The notes: generated by a model from the sequence alone, not told the origin. A DNA stretch of 64,000 nt from Syncephalis fuscata (GCA_025786725.1 JAHLTZ010000022.1:62001-126000), one strand, 5' to 3'. Positions 34,261 through 47,152 are shown, numbered from the stretch's first letter. Numbers and translations: made by a program.

Positions 34261-35932
34261 AAATGCTAGTATGCTGTAGTATACGAGATATATCATTGAT
34301 GTGTAGTATGAACCAATAAAGCAATTCGAATAATGGTTTGAGGCGCACGTGTACCAATAAATTCATGGCGTGACATCATGGCTCCCAGCCTTGGGTTTAA
34401 TCTGGTCGGTCTTGATTTAACCTGCCCGGCCTTTACTTCAATCTGTCAGTTATTCGCACGAATGATGTAACAATGTTCATAATCCAGTAAATATGCGATA
34501 AACATGACATATCCTGTTTTTTGTTACACGGTTAACTATTTGATAAAACAAGTCTATTATTTGGTTTGTAAAACACAATGATGTCTTTGTTGCCATTTCT
34601 ACCAATTCAGTCCTCAATATCTGCATGCATACAAAATAACACACAATACTGATGCAAAAACAAGCTTAATGTATCAAACTGGTATTTTTACAGGTTTTTA
34701 CTGCCATGCATAAGCCAATTATAATTCCTTAAATTATAAAGTGTGTTGATTGGTACATGCATGGTTTCATTCGAAACTATGCCATTGTTATGGGGCAATC
34801 ACTGCTTTGAAATCACAAATACATCACATTCAGGCATATGATGCTACATGTTGTGCAACTACCATCATTCAAATGGCGGCTAATCCAAATCACCTGAAAT
34901 CGACTATACAATAAGTACTGTTTGTAGCATGATGCATCACAGCCTTTTGAGCAATGGAACATTCCAACATGTCATTTTCGTCATCATTTTCAGCTGTAAA
35001 CTAGATTGCATCAGATAAATTACACGCAATACAATATGAAGACACTAAACTAAATACAACAAAAAACTCTAGCCAAATATCAGCAATTTCAAGTGCATAG
35101 TGGCTGTGGATTGTACATCAGCCGATAATCATCTAAGGCCTAAGCGCTGTTTACATTTCTGAAACCAATTCTGACAAGTTAAGCAAGATAGAATATAGAA
35201 AAACAAGCCAAAGCAGAAACCAATGGAAAATAGTTGGCAGTTTAAAGGCTTACTGGTTTAATGATAGCAAATCATTATAACTATGCTAAACTAGACTGCA
35301 TTTATCAAGAAGTTGGCTGTTGCTAATGCGACCAGGACAGCAGCAACGCTAAACCAAGATAACGCACAGAGAACAGGAGATGTAAATAAAACTAAACCAA
35401 TGAGTTTTAGTAATTAAATAGCTTATTATTGTCGCTATAATTTATAATTCTGGTTGTTTCCACAAATAAATATTTACAATTACATTGTAACTTCCTACAT
35501 ACTTACACTACATGACCATCAACTAAGCCAACTATTATAAGGCTTAATATAATTATTTATCAGAGTAAGCAGCTAATATTATACATTATTGCGATAATAG
35601 AAAAAATATATTATTTTTATTTATTAACCATTAATAAAAGCTGTATAGCTATATGTTAAAATAAAATAAAACATTGGATTGAGCGCGTAATATCTATATG
35701 ATCAAATTATTTTTAGTTTTTGCATCGCAACGCAACAATTTTAATATTTTAATTACATCTAATTACAAAAATAAATATTGGCAATTTGTTTATTAGCAAT
35801 TAATTATTAAATACGTAATTTAAAATTAATTTACTTTTTAATCAACAACCATTGGTGACATATTATTTTACTATTTAATGCTCGACCCAGTGGTACTATT
35901 AAACATTAACTACTTCCAATTATTTGATAACA

Positions 35933-36870
35933 ATGAAGCTCCACGATAGTTTTAAGCTAAACACTGGGCATACCATCCCTGCCGTTGGACTGGGCACTTG
36001 GCAAGCGGAACCGGGATTGGTAGAAGCAGCCGTAGCGCACGCCATTCAAATTGGCTATCGTCATATAGACTGTGCAGCAATCTACGGACAAGAGCAAGAA
36101 GTTGGCAAAGGAATAAAAAAAGGCGGTGTGCCACGAGAACAGTTGTTTATTACTTCAAAGTTGTGGAATACACGACATGATCCAAAAGATGTTGCAGGCG
36201 CGTTTGAAAAGACGCTAAAAGATCTTGACCTAGACTATCTTGACCTCTACCTTATGCATACGCCGGTAGCCTTTAAATCCCATCTCAACGTGGCATTCGA
36301 AAATGTTACCATGGACATGGTTGACAATATCGATTTCTGTGATACTTGGAAAGCTATGGGAGTAGGTACTTTTTAATAGCTATTATACAAATATTTATAT
36401 TTATTTACTAGGAACTACTGGCTACTGGAAAAGTTCGATCAATTGGTGTATCCAATTTTAACATCACCAATATGGAGCGACTTCTTTCCAATACAAAAAA
36501 CGTTCCTGCTGTCAATCAAATAGAGCTGCATCCGTATCTACCGCAAGACGAGTTGGTTAAATTTTGTCAAAGCAAAAATATCCATGTTACTGCGTACAGT
36601 CCACTTGGGTCTGCAGGTGCACCACTACAGTCCGAGCCGATCATTAACGAAGTAGCCAAAAAGCATCAATGTACCCCAGCCCAAGTGCTTATCAACTGGG
36701 CAGTGGCACGCAATACGTCAGTCATCCCGAAATCCGTTGACTCGGCTCGCATCGAATCAAACTTTGCTGAAAACCCGTTGAATCAAAATGATATCGACAA
36801 AATAGCGCAAATTACAAAGCGTGAACGCTACTGCAAATTCTTACCTTGGGGAAAGACCATTTTCGACTAG
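35933..36870 (+). CDS. aldo-keto reductase
   Basis: This is an NAD(P)H-dependent reductase of the AKR superfamily, acting on aldehydes or sugars in the cytosol. It has two exons, 35933-36361 and 36412-36870. The (beta/alpha)8 signature elements are all present: [16 protein letters not shown] near the start, [14 protein letters not shown] (catalytic Asp and Tyr), [13 protein letters not shown] (Lys), DLYLMHTPV (His), [28 protein letters not shown] and [15 protein letters not shown] (cofactor binding). The length of about 295 residues is normal. The ATG at 35933 precedes [10 protein letters not shown], which fits the family N-terminus. It starts about 340 bp outside arm B of the inverted duplication and is otherwise an ordinary housekeeping gene. 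The substrate is not predictable. Confidence 0.93.
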
Positions 36871-37172
36871 ATTAGTTTGTAAATAAACATTTACTACGTT
36901 TTTTAATCGTACATTAAATAATGCAGTATAAATCTGCACTAGTCTTTATTCAGATTTGACTGCTCTCCTTTCGCTGGCATAAAAAAGAATTGCTGAGTGG
37001 TTTTTTGAATTTTGTATCACATGTTGCCATTTGACTCCTTCATGTTTACATGACCAATACAAAGACTGGCTGTTATTATTACTATTATTATTAGGTCAAC
37101 TGTTCTTTATTGTTTTATTCTACGATAGTCTAGTCTCCTCTTGCGGCCACTTGCCTCGATACTAGCAATAGT

Positions 37173-39109
37173 ATGGGCAATACGCAGGCATTGCCGTCGG
37201 GATCGGCCTTTGATTCTTCTAGGCTATCTGTATCCAATCCACAAACTTCATCGTCTAATCCTACCGAAAAACGCTCTGCACGCTTAGCAGAGCAGGCGAA
37301 TCGACGTGCCACTATGGCATTTGAGACGCCAAGTGTACTTCGGGTAGACAGTGCTTCGATGATTACGTCAATTGCGTCTACACCAGCCACGGGTAGATCA
37401 CGTCGTGTATCAATAGAGCCGATAGAACACCCTGGATATCAACGACATGCGGCCACGTCACCCTCTTCACCATCAACACCGGCCCGACAGCTTGCTATTG
37501 TTGGTGGCACACGACGCGATACCAACCAGCAAAGGTTGACTTCGACAGGTAATAATATAAGGAGTGATAATAACGAAAGCGAAGCAACAACGCTACTGAC
37601 CTCTAAGCCTATGCCGATTCGTCAGCGTCGGGACGGGCCAACCGGTGCCGATTCATTAAATTCAAACAGATTTTGTGATATGCCAGAACGACGAGGACGG
37701 CAAGTACTGGGTACATCGCTATCAGCTTACCCGTTTGTCGGATCACCGTTATCGTATAGTGAATTAAGTAGCGTTGATAGATCGGTAACAAGTTTAACGG
37801 CACTGGCACAACCTGTTAAGTTTCCATCCCTTGAAGAGACTGAGGCCCAGCATTTAAGACCAGGCCAACGTGGCCGCTCTTCAACCAGTCCCAGTGTTAT
37901 GCGAGCACATCGAACGGAAACGGTCACAATGATGGCCAATTCAGCTATTGCACCAATTAAAATAGTCACCGACGACAATGTGGGCAATACAAACGATAAA
38001 GATAATCAAGAACCGGAGATATTTAAAGCTACACCTGAAGATACACTACAGCTACCAGGCAATAGTGTTATAAATACTCGTCCTATGGATATTCCAGGTC
38101 AACCACGCTCTACATCTGGCCATCTTGCTTTATCAACAAGTGCACAAGACTCACAGGCAGGCAGTTGTGAAGCAGAAATGCCATGTAAGTAATTTATATT
38201 TATCTGTACTTACTACTTATACTATTGTACCTATATAGCAAACGAGCAACTTGTATCAACCATTATTACATGGAATGGAGGCGGCAATGTAGTTTACGTC
38301 ACAGGTACTTTTAATCGTTGGCGACGTAAAATCAAAATGCTTAAAAGGTAATTTATATTAAAGATAACAGTATTTATTAATTAAATCTGTAATACCATAG
38401 CTCGCCCAGTGATGAAGACTTTACAACGGTGCTTCATTTGCCAGTGGGCACACATCAACTAAAGTTTATTGTAGATGATGAGTGGCGATGTAGCGAAGAT
38501 TTAGCAACAGCTCCAGATATCAATGGCAATCTTGTAAATTACGTATCAGTGGATCCAGACATGTTGACAGAAAACATGGGATCGCTGCCGGATGCATCTG
38601 AGGGTGGTGCACGTAAGTATAAGCAGTTCAAATAATTGATACAGTTTATTAATATAAATCAACACTAGATGTATCGTTTCCTTCTTCACCAGAAGGCTCT
38701 TACACCAGCCATCGACCGGCCTATCTTGATCTTGCTTTACAGCCACATCCCATCACATTACCAAATGAGGCCACTGATACAACCATTACGTCAACAGATG
38801 CATCTTCAATAGCTACAGAAGCAGCAGCTGTTCGGCGTATGCAGCCACCTACACTGCCACCTCACTTGGAACATGTGCTTTTAAATACGGTTACCGTCTC
38901 ACGCGACGATGAAAGTGCCCTACCAACACCACAACACGTCGAACTTAACCATTTGTATGCATGCTCTATTCGAGATGGTGTTATGGCTATGGCTACCACT
39001 AAACGGTATCGGGAAAAGGTAAATAATGGTGTTATAATAATTAATATATTAATAATAGTAATTAATTTAGTACATTACGACTGTTTATTACAAGCCTGTC
39101 TTCCACTAG
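37173..39109 (+). CDS. Snf1/AMPK beta subunit
   Basis: This is the scaffold subunit of the Snf1/AMP-activated kinase (Sip1/Sip2/Gal83 in yeast, PRKAB in animals). It starts MGNTQALPSG, an N-myristoylation motif. A long Ser/Thr/Pro-rich N-terminal region follows (to about residue 340). After an intron at 38187-38238 comes the CBM48 glycogen-binding domain (IITWNGGGNVVYVTGTFNRW, LPVGTHQLKFIVDDEWRCS). The ASC domain follows (LPPHLEHVLLNT, HVELNHLYACSIRDGVMAM). A final exon at 39071-39109 encodes YITTVYYKPVFH and TAG. Reading through the last intron would give a different, hydrophobic tail, but the spliced end matches the family. The long disordered N-terminus is more fungal than animal. Confidence 0.9.
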
Positions 39110-39171
39110 TTGACTAATTAACTAGCCACAATTATTTGTTTTTATTAAAATGTGCAACAATAAATCTATGT

Positions 39172-40099
39172 CTACAATGGAAAGCCATCTTTGCGTAATT
39201 GATCAGCTGAATGTCTAAATAATTCAATAGGATCACTAGTAAATGCAGATTCCTGTTGATTTGATTGATTTGATCGACAACAACCTGTACTAGTGTTAGT
39301 CTCAGTAATAGACGCGGTTTTAGTTGAGGCACATGCACAATGTTCTTTACTAGCGTTATTGCACGAGGTTGTTACCTCTTCTACTGTGCCTATGGACATC
39401 CAGCCAGATAGACTTGTCGCTAATTGTGCGGGACTGCAACGCTTTTCAAAATCAATAGCTCGCTGCATTAGTTTATCATCTACGTTAACCGGCATTGAAT
39501 GGCCCAATTGATACGCAGTAATAATTGATCTAATAAATGATTAAATTAAATAAATACTTCAATATTGTAAATACTAAAAACATATACTTACGCCAATTTA
39601 CCACGCAATAAACCAATTTCTTTACCTAGTGCCAGTCCTTCTTGATAGCCTTGATCAAATCCACGTTGTAATGTGCGTTCCTTGCCCATTTCCAAGCCTT
39701 CTCGGTAGCCATCCTAATATATTTGTAAATGAGACATAGCATACTATATCATTTGCGTACATTATGATGCAATCGTTCTAAACGAGTCCATTCTCGGTCT
39801 GACATTGCTTGATCGTATCGCTGTATCGTGCCATGACCACGTTGATCCATAACAGCCATGCTGTGCTCGTTATCTACCTCTCTATCATTATCATTGTCAC
39901 TACCCCAGACATCGTCGTGGTGGTTATTGTAGTTGGACTTATCCGGACTAGTACAATTGCTACTTGTATTCAACGAAGAAGCTTGGTGATCTATCGTAGA
40001 AGACCCATACCCGGTTGAATTATCGCTGCTATCACCTCCATTCCTCTCACTGCTATGTCCAGCATGGTTGGTATCAATAGATAAGCTGTTGGAAAACAT
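39172..40099 (-). CDS. Yae1/Lto1-type deca-GX3 protein
   Basis: Yae1 and Lto1 form an adaptor that helps deliver Fe-S clusters to Rli1/ABCE1. From 40099 the protein has a Ser/Asn-rich N-terminus, then MSDREWTRLERLHHN. After a short intron (about 39715-39765) come DGYREGLEMGKERTLQRG, FDQGYQEGLALGKEIGLLRG and KLA, a run of Gly every fourth residue (deca-GX3). A second intron follows, then a C-terminal half with ITAYQLGHSMPVNVDDKL and a Cys- and Ser-rich end. Its stop is 62 bp from the stop of the convergent AMPK beta gene. Whether it is the Yae1 or the Lto1 partner cannot be decided, though the length favours Yae1. Confidence 0.75.
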
Positions 40100-40798
40100 T
40101 GATTATGAATCTTAAACGTCGAAAATAGACGTGCGTTTAGTTGAAATAATAGTAAAAATGTTAAATATTTTCAATCTTTTTAATAAACAATTCGACCACA
40201 TTTTACACTAATCACCCTCTTACTCAAATCTATTTCGATAATTGTTGCCTAGTCGCGCAAACTTTTTCTCTTTGTAGCATCTCGTTGGCACTTTTGTATT
40301 AACGGATATTGAATACCCGGGCAATCTAGTAAGTGATCACACAGCTAGATAGGCTGAATGAGCCCAACACTAAGGGGATTATGCTAATATGCCCAGCAAT
40401 TACAATAGTGGCTGGGCGTATTAGCTATTTCTACTGCTTCTATTGCTATTATTGCATTGTTATTGTTGTGGGAGAGAGAGAGAGAGGATATATGCATCTA
40501 TAGAATGAGTGCAGAAAGGAGGATAGTTTGACTTTCTTTCCTCTGTCTCTTCCTCTTTTCTTCTTTCTTTTTTTGCTGCTACAGCCGCTGTTACTATAGT
40601 TGCTGCTGCTGCTGTAGTTGTTGAGTGGTGTTGTATGTGGGTGGGTTCTGTTGTGGCATCGTTTCACTTGCACTAATCCAACTTGCATATCTTTCTGATA
40701 TCAGCCACGCGTTTACCTCCTATTTTCTAACTGTATTTTTCTTTGATTATTGACAGATCGCGCATAATCAGTAAGTGCTCTATTGAGACGACTATTAG
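40100..40798. other. intergenic between divergent Yae1-like and CK2 beta genes
   Basis: This is a shared promoter region with simple-sequence stretches: a GA run near 40470-40486, a CT-rich stretch at 40530-40570 and GCTGCTGCTGCTG near 40600. No gene was seen. Confidence 0.5.
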
Positions 40799-41848
40799 AT
40801 GATAGCGGCTCTACATCCAGGCAATTACAACTATAAACTAACTATAGCCGTTTTGTTTTCATCGGTAACACTTGTCTCAGTGGATCTTCTATCTAGCGGC
40901 TCAGAAAGCGACTATCAAAAGTACTGGGTAGACTGGTTCTTAAGTTTACGTGGCAATGAATACTTTTGCGAAGTTGATGAAGATTATATTTTGGACCGTT
41001 TCAATTTGACCGGCCTTAGCGCTGAAGTACAGCATTATGCACAAGCATTGGATCTTATTACCGATGCAATGGGTGGGCTACTAGCTAATCTATTAAGCAT
41101 GTAGTATAAAGGCTAATGAATTATGCGATATAGAGGCAGAACTAGACGAAGATTTGCGGGAGGCGGTAGAAAAGTCGGCTCGTCATTTATACGGTCTAAT
41201 TCATGCTCGATTTGTTATTACGGGTCGTGGTCTTAACAAAATGGTAGGTTAAATACGTAGAAATAGATAGACAAATAGTTGGTTAGATTGAGAGATAATA
41301 ATTATGGATAAATGTGTTAACGGTTAATACGCATATATATATATATATATATACATCTCTACACGTATATATAGTTGGAAAAATATAAAAAGGCCGAGTT
41401 TGGTCGTTGTCCACGGGTACTCTGTAATGGACAACCAACCGTGCCAGTGGGTCTTTCCGACCTTTCCTACAACAAAGCCGTTAAACTATACTGTCCGCGT
41501 TGCCAAGACATTTATACGCCAAAGTCTACTCGACATGCCACTATTGACGGTGCATACTTTGGCACTACGTTTGCGCATATGCTTTTTATGGTTTATCCTA
41601 ATCTAGTACCGCAGCGTACCAGCGAACGATACATTCCTAAAATCTTTGGTTTTAAGATTCACGAGATTAGTAAGCAGCACCGAAGACAGGATGAGCTACG
41701 TGAGGATCAACAGCGCCGTTTGGCGCAGCCACACTCGCAATTGGCGGCGGCGGCTGCTATCGCTACAACATCGTTGACAGAAAACAACAATGCGAATAAC
41801 GGTGCACTGCCTTCAACCGGGTTTAGAGAAGGCAATCAAGTGGCTTGA
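40799..41848 (+). CDS. casein kinase II beta (regulatory) subunit
   Basis: This is the regulatory subunit of the CK2 holoenzyme. The core is unmistakable: [88 protein letters not shown] with [13 protein letters not shown] (the CxxxxxC...CxxC zinc site), [13 protein letters not shown] and [13 protein letters not shown]. Introns lie near 41101-41129 and about 41242-41370. The start is uncertain: the frame is open from ATG 40799, but the first 30-35 residues are hydrophobic and unlike the acidic start usual in this family, so an upstream short exon or a later splice is possible. The C-terminal tail is rich in Gln, Ala and Asn. Confidence 0.88.
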
Positions 41849-42356
41849 TAGTTTTTGCTTTTTTTCTTGCTAACAATGATGCTGCTAATAATAAGAGCAA
41901 TATGTTTTCTTATTTATTATCCCACTCTATAATTATAATAGTGCATGATAATAAGCTGTACACCATTGTTTCACGTTAATTATTGTTCATCTTAATATAG
42001 CAACATCAAATTCAAAATATCTGACGGGGAGCTATTTTACTTGAGCCGCATACTTTTATTTGGAAATAAAAGGTATGGGACTCAAAGTCCACTTCAACAC
42101 CATAGTTTCTTTTTTACAAATATTAATATATTACAATTAGTTACATTCAATACAGCTACATTGACACGGCTCATTTTAACAATAATATGAGTGATTTATT
42201 TGTGTTGTTTATTACAGAATATTAAACAATCTGCTAATAATCTAGAATAGTTTGGTGTCAAATAAATTTATGTAATAACATTCATGTAATTAACTAGTAT
42301 TTCTTTATAATGAAGATGAGAATGGGTGATAAAGAATATTAATAATAAAATCATTA
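41849..42356. other. intergenic
   Basis: This is the 3' flank of CK2 beta followed by AT-rich DNA leading into a foldback element. No gene was recognised. Confidence 0.5.
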
Positions 42357-42977
42357 CATTTAATGTTTTATTTTGGTGGTCAAATGACTAACATTTAATA
42401 ACAACCAATCTATTAAACATGATGATGGATGGTGAATGACATCAATTATCAAATACTCATCAATGTAGATTCGTTATCCAATATGCGTATATTCAGTATA
42501 CATATATCCTCTATTCACATATATCATTATGTGATATATTAGGTATTTTGTTTATAATATGCTGCACTAAACTTTATTCAGACCACTCATTACGTTATGT
42601 GCACTATAGCTTTAACATCATTTGTACGCTTTTTCATCGTACATTTATCATTTTATATATCGTTTTATGCTCTCCTAGCCTTCCTCTATCCAAAGCTGTT
42701 TTTATATTTGTTCTAGCTTTGTTATTAATAAATTTTATTTCATTTACTTCATTCATTTAACAGCCGATATGTAATTGCAACCTATAACAATAGAATGTTA
42801 TATACTTGTATAGACGTACATTGTTAATGCCATAGGTGAATAGAATATATGCACATTGGATAATAAATCTATGATGATGAGTATTTGATGATTGATGCCA
42901 ATCACCACCCATCATCATGTTCAATAGATTGGGCGTTATTAAATATTAGTCATTTGATTATTAAATCACATTAAATG
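42357..42977. mobile_element. foldback / MITE-like element with about 150-nt inverted repeats
   Basis: The left arm (42357-42520) and right arm (42840-42977) are imperfect reverse complements. Both contain a block like CATGATGATGG-TGGTGA, the string CATCAAATACTCATCA and ATCCAAT-TGC-TATATTC. The outer ends are CATTTAATG and CATTAAATG. The middle 320 bp is AT-rich with a short hydrophobic frame that is probably not a gene. It codes for no transposase, so it would be non-autonomous. Target-site duplications could not be fixed with certainty. Confidence 0.6.
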
Positions 42978-43392
42978 ACTGGTAAATTGTTTAATATTTG
43001 CAAATAAAAGTTTATCTTTATTAATTAATAAATGAAATGATATATAAAATCCATAAATTGAATGGCATTGTACATATAAAAACTATAAATAAATTAAAGT
43101 ATTGATGAAAAAGTTGTTCAGTGGTGGAATAAAATAAAGAATAAAAATCAGTTGTATAAAAGCAAGTATATTCATAAAATATGCCATCAGTAAAACAATA
43201 AATGTCATAAGAAGAATAGATAACAAACAATAAGGTATGAGATAAACTTCGCTTCAACCTTTGACAGCTTGTCATTACAATCACTTGTTTAAATCAAAGC
43301 TTTATTTTATAACAATTACGCTATACATTTAACGCTATCGTATATTAGCTATTACGAATAGCCTCTCTCTCTTAATGATAGTTTATCTGTGT
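42978..43392. other. intergenic
   Basis: AT-rich 3' flank of the heme lyase gene; nothing recognised. Confidence 0.5.
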
Positions 43393-44441
43393 CTATACAG
43401 ACTCTGATCGTTCAACACCGGTCACTGGTGCAGAGGGTGTTTCTTTTGGTGCCCAATATTCACGGAATTCACGCATTCCCATACGAACACGATCCCATAC
43501 ATTTTCAAATGAATCGGCGGCAGGTCGTACATCTACACTGAATGTTGGATAGCCTGATTCATCAGATGGAGCAGCATAATAGTCAAGTACATAGCGTATC
43601 TGACGTCCACATCGATCAACTGTCCAGTCATGTCGATCAAATGGTTCGGGTGCACTATATATACATACATATTAGTTGTGTGTTAATTAATGGAAACATA
43701 GTAAGCTAATTATTATATCAATAATTATATTATAATTATATCTTACCCAAACCAACCAAAAAAGCGCGCCTTTGGACTTAATGTATTGGTTTACCACAAA
43801 ATTTAACTAATAAAGGACGACATTGTTCACTATATTATAAATAGTGGCAACATTATTAATATTGATAATAAAACTATCATTATCCACTTACTCGGCGTGT
43901 AATGATTCCCAGTAAAGCACTTGTTCCCAACAGGCTTCATTTAAAAAGTTATGAATATCCAACATGGTATCAACATGCTGTTCAGGTGCGTCCTTGCCTC
44001 TACGACGTAGTGCATGATAGAATTGTTGTGGCGATGGATATTCCCAGTTCTCTACGCCATCGCTTCGTGGTATCGAAGAAAGTGTACGTTCCGTAGAAAG
44101 TTGAATCGATTGGTCAGCAGCCGGTTCTTGCGACAGTTCAGGCATTTGGTTTAACGGATTCACTGGCTGTTCCTTTTGTAGATGCTCCATATAAGCAGTA
44201 CGCGTACCATGATCTACGGGACAGCCAGAAATAGCTGGTAGCTGTTCTAATTCGTTGGCAGCAGCGGCCTTCTTTTGCTTTGCATGGTCAACAGGACAAC
44301 GCGGCTTATCGGTAGGCTTTGTCAAGTGGCTATGATCTACGGGACAACCTGACTTGGTTTATCTTCGTTGCTTATAGTATCGGAAGCAACTTTTGACGCT
44401 GCCTTGTCGCCGCTACTACTACTACTACTAAACGGCCACAT
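43393..44441 (-). CDS. CYC3: holocytochrome c synthase (cytochrome c heme lyase)
   Basis: This enzyme attaches heme to apocytochrome c in the mitochondrial intermembrane space. It begins MWPFSSSSSSGDKAAS at 44441. Three heme-regulatory CPVDH motifs follow (SGCPVDHSH, RCPVDHAKQ, GCPVDHGTR). Then come the family core VENWEYPSPQQFYHALRRRG, FLNEACWEQVLYWE, the exon with LSPKARFFGWFG, and the C-terminal FDRHDWTVDRCGRQIRYVLD, YYAAPSD and FSVDVRPAADSFENVWDR before TAG at 43393-43395. The His in DRHDW is in the heme-contacting region. The frame breaks at 44356-44357 (GG on the plus strand), between the Ser-rich start and the first CPV motif. One extra base would connect them, so this is probably an indel error. 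Introns are near 43657-43745 and 43790-43892. Confidence 0.9.
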
Positions 44442-44612
44442 AGTGAATACAAGTAGAAACGACGATGGATTCCAATAAAGATAAAAAAGAAAAAGAAAAA
44501 AGCAAACTATGGCTCGTTCTCTATTCTCCGGCTTCTTCCTATTCCCTGACGGCTATTTATCCAACGTAGTGTGCTGCTGTTTTAGGTGCTTGTCTGTGCG
44601 TGCATTATAACA

Positions 44613-46182
44613 ATGGCATCCCCATTGAATCAGCCAATGCTTGATAGTACGGAAAGCAGCACTGTTGTATTGGAATTACCACCTGCATTGCGTTTATTTG
44701 CTCGTCAAAATAATATCGATGAACGTAATTTTATTACTGATATACCAGATAGCTTACAAGTTGAATCGAGACCACGGGCTGTTCATCGATATATACGCGT
44801 ACCCATTCAATGGCAAGCAACTGTATCACTAAACTACTAGCTCATGATTTAAGTGTAAGTACATCGGATATTCAGTCTGTTCAAGGTATGGACGGATTCT
44901 ACGCTTTACCACCTACAACACGACTAGCACACGGATCACAATTGTAATTATATATTAGATCTATTTTAATAGACAGTTTATTAACTATGTTACTATTAAA
45001 TGTAATTAGATATCAAGAGGGAAAAGTACGTAAATGATCATGTATAGCAATAACGATTAATAGTATGATGGATAAATAGATATTTGGTATTGATATTACA
45101 TCGGCCATTGCTGTCAATGCTTTATCGCTGATTTCTGGTGATCAAGTACTCGATCTCTGTTGTGCACCTGGTGCTAAACTATGTTATATATCGGATCAAT
45201 TAAGCCATTTAGAATCAATCCCTGTTACAGAAGAAGGTACACATCAACGATGGGGTACGGTTACGGGTGTGGATATTTCTCCTCAAAGAATGGCGAATAC
45301 ACGAGCATTATTACGTAAATATCTACCACCTGGACTGCCCAATGCGCGTCTATTTGTAGCAGATGGTACAACATTTAATATACATGCACCGATACGTGTA
45401 GGACCCCATTGGACATCTTCTGGATCTCATTTATTAAGAGAACAAGATGAATTGATAAATAATGGAACATCAACTATAAAGCCATTCTATGCACCGAAAA
45501 CGCTTCGATCTGATCCACAAATTGAGCATCCAACTCTTTTGTATACCAAAGTAAGCCATTTAATATAATGTCGACTATACTATTTATTTATTAATATGCA
45601 TATTCAATATGTATATTTAGGTATTGGTGGATGCAGAATGTAATTAATATTATTAAAATGACCATTTATTTTAATTCATACTAACATTAATATTATATAG
45701 GTACTCATGATGGTTCAATAGCTCACGTACGTAAACATGAACAACAAGGCTGGGTTGATTTGGAGAAAGCCTTTTTGTCTGCAGATCGAGTAGCTCATAT
45801 TGATGAATTACAGGTAAATATTAATATCTATATTATTACACCTATCTACTATTGTATAATAATGTTATATCAATTAGCGATCCTTATTAGAACAAGGATG
45901 GGGATTATTGGCACCAGATGGTGTATTAGTCTATTCTACTTGTTCACTATCTGTACAGCAGAATGAAGCAGTTATCGCATGGTTTTTAAATGAAGGTGCA
46001 GGTGCAAATGGACAAGCAATACTTGAGCCGGCCATCAATCCAACCGATATACCTTCCGTACCAGCCCGTGAAGTATCCGGCCTTCTTCATATCAATCTAC
46101 GTGTCTACTTCGATTTGAACCATGGCACTGTGGAACTTCAGGTTTATTTATTGCTCGATTACGTAAATCGGCCAATGCATAA
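44613..46182 (+). CDS. RsmB/NOP2/Sun-family RNA m5C methyltransferase
   Basis: This is an S-adenosylmethionine-dependent RNA cytosine-5 methyltransferase. Elements in order: a helical N-terminal region from 44613, GIDITSAIAVNALSLISGDQ, the SAM site LDLCCAPGAKLCYISDQL, VTGVDISPQRM, VLVDAECTHDGSIAHVRKH (conserved Cys of motif IV), LLAPDGVLVYSTCSLSVQQN (catalytic Cys of motif VI, TCS), and a C-terminal HCGTSGLFIARLRK. The last block is in another frame from its upstream part, with the break near 46094, where one missing base would explain it. The true stop is then 46180-46182. The VDAECTHDG form resembles the organellar or unassigned eukaryotic subgroup more than Nop2 or Trm4, so the target RNA is not assigned. 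Divergent from the heme lyase gene with 171 bp between starts. Confidence 0.85.
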
Positions 46183-46288
46183 TTACACATAAACACGCGA
46201 AAGAGAAATAATAAGATAAATAGATAAACATATATATATATATTGTGTGTGTGGATAGGTGAATAGACAGATAACAAGTGAACAAATA

Positions 46289-47152
46289 TTAAACGTCGGC
46301 TTCACTCCTGCCAAATCGTAGAATAAATGTACTATGAATTGCATATTCATTATTAGATTAGATTAGATTAGATTATTAACATTCATTGTCATCACTTACC
46401 TAATAAAGATAAGGGCATTTTGTACAAGTACAACCCATCCTACCTTTAAATCAAGTATACTTTCATTATCGTAAATATCATTAACAGGATTATAGTCATA
46501 ATTATGCTGTACAGCTGATAGTATAGATGTATTCACAAGTGTAAAATGATGGTTATCACTTGTTATACTAAGTAGATCGGTTAACCACCACCAAAGAGAC
46601 GTAAGTAGACCGGCAAATCCTGCTGTAAATGCTGTTAATATTGCACATCTTGCTCTGGCCATTTCTTCATCTGCAGCAATATAGGCATCTCGTTGCAGTA
46701 GTTCACTTGGAATCATATTAATCCTAATAAATAAATAAGATGATTAGTAATTACTATTGAACAGTCCTATAAACATTATAGCAATTACCATATAAGAGCA
46801 ATGGACGATAGAATACCAGGCAGACAACTCCATCCATTGATTCGGGCCTCTTCTGGCTTTTGAATACGACTTACAATCCAAACATCTATTAGAATAGTGA
46901 TATCGTTAGTTAAAGTTGTTACTATTATGTCTATTAACGCTACCTAACCATATCCACCAACCAGCCGCAAACTGATTTAGTATGACAGCAATGACAATAA
47001 CAATAGCAATTGGTTAGTAGGCTGGCAAGCTATTTATTACTAGCGCTACTACTTACTAAAGCACCTGCCATAATACAGGCAGCCTGATTCGACATGATGG
47101 GTCGTCTACTATAGGCATAAGAGGTACTGGAGGAAGCGTAGTCGTGTACCAT
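46289..47152 (-). CDS. Vps68/TMEM50-family membrane protein
   Basis: This is a small four-helix endomembrane protein family (yeast Vps68, animal TMEM50A/B). The exon chain from 47152 encodes a short polar start, SNQAACIMAGAL, FAAGWWIWL, EARINGWSCLPGILSSIALI, INMIPSELLQ, ARARCAILTAFTAGFAGLL with LTSLWWWLTD, and VGWVVLVQNALIFIR. After an intron (46304-46394) a last exon gives SEADV and the stop at 46289-46291. The GWVV-QNALIF helix and the short polar tail are typical. Reading through the last intron would stop immediately after IFIR. Yeast Vps68 acts in endosomal and vacuolar sorting and lipid-droplet breakdown; the role here is inferred from the family. Confidence 0.8.

Larger units (their letters stand above)
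29036..35592 (-). repeat. inverted duplication, arm B (contains microexon gene B)
   Basis: The reverse complement of this stretch is collinear with 15848-19455. Flank homology is 34005-35592 and 29036-30171. The central array is three times longer than in arm A even after removing the inserted LINE fragment. The arms are about 9.6 kb apart and enclose the S9A peptidase and the phosphatase. Confidence 0.9.

Noticed and set aside
42548-42760. Short hydrophobic frame in the core of the foldback element
   Set aside because: It is a chance frame in AT-rich sequence, without start context or similarity to a transposase.
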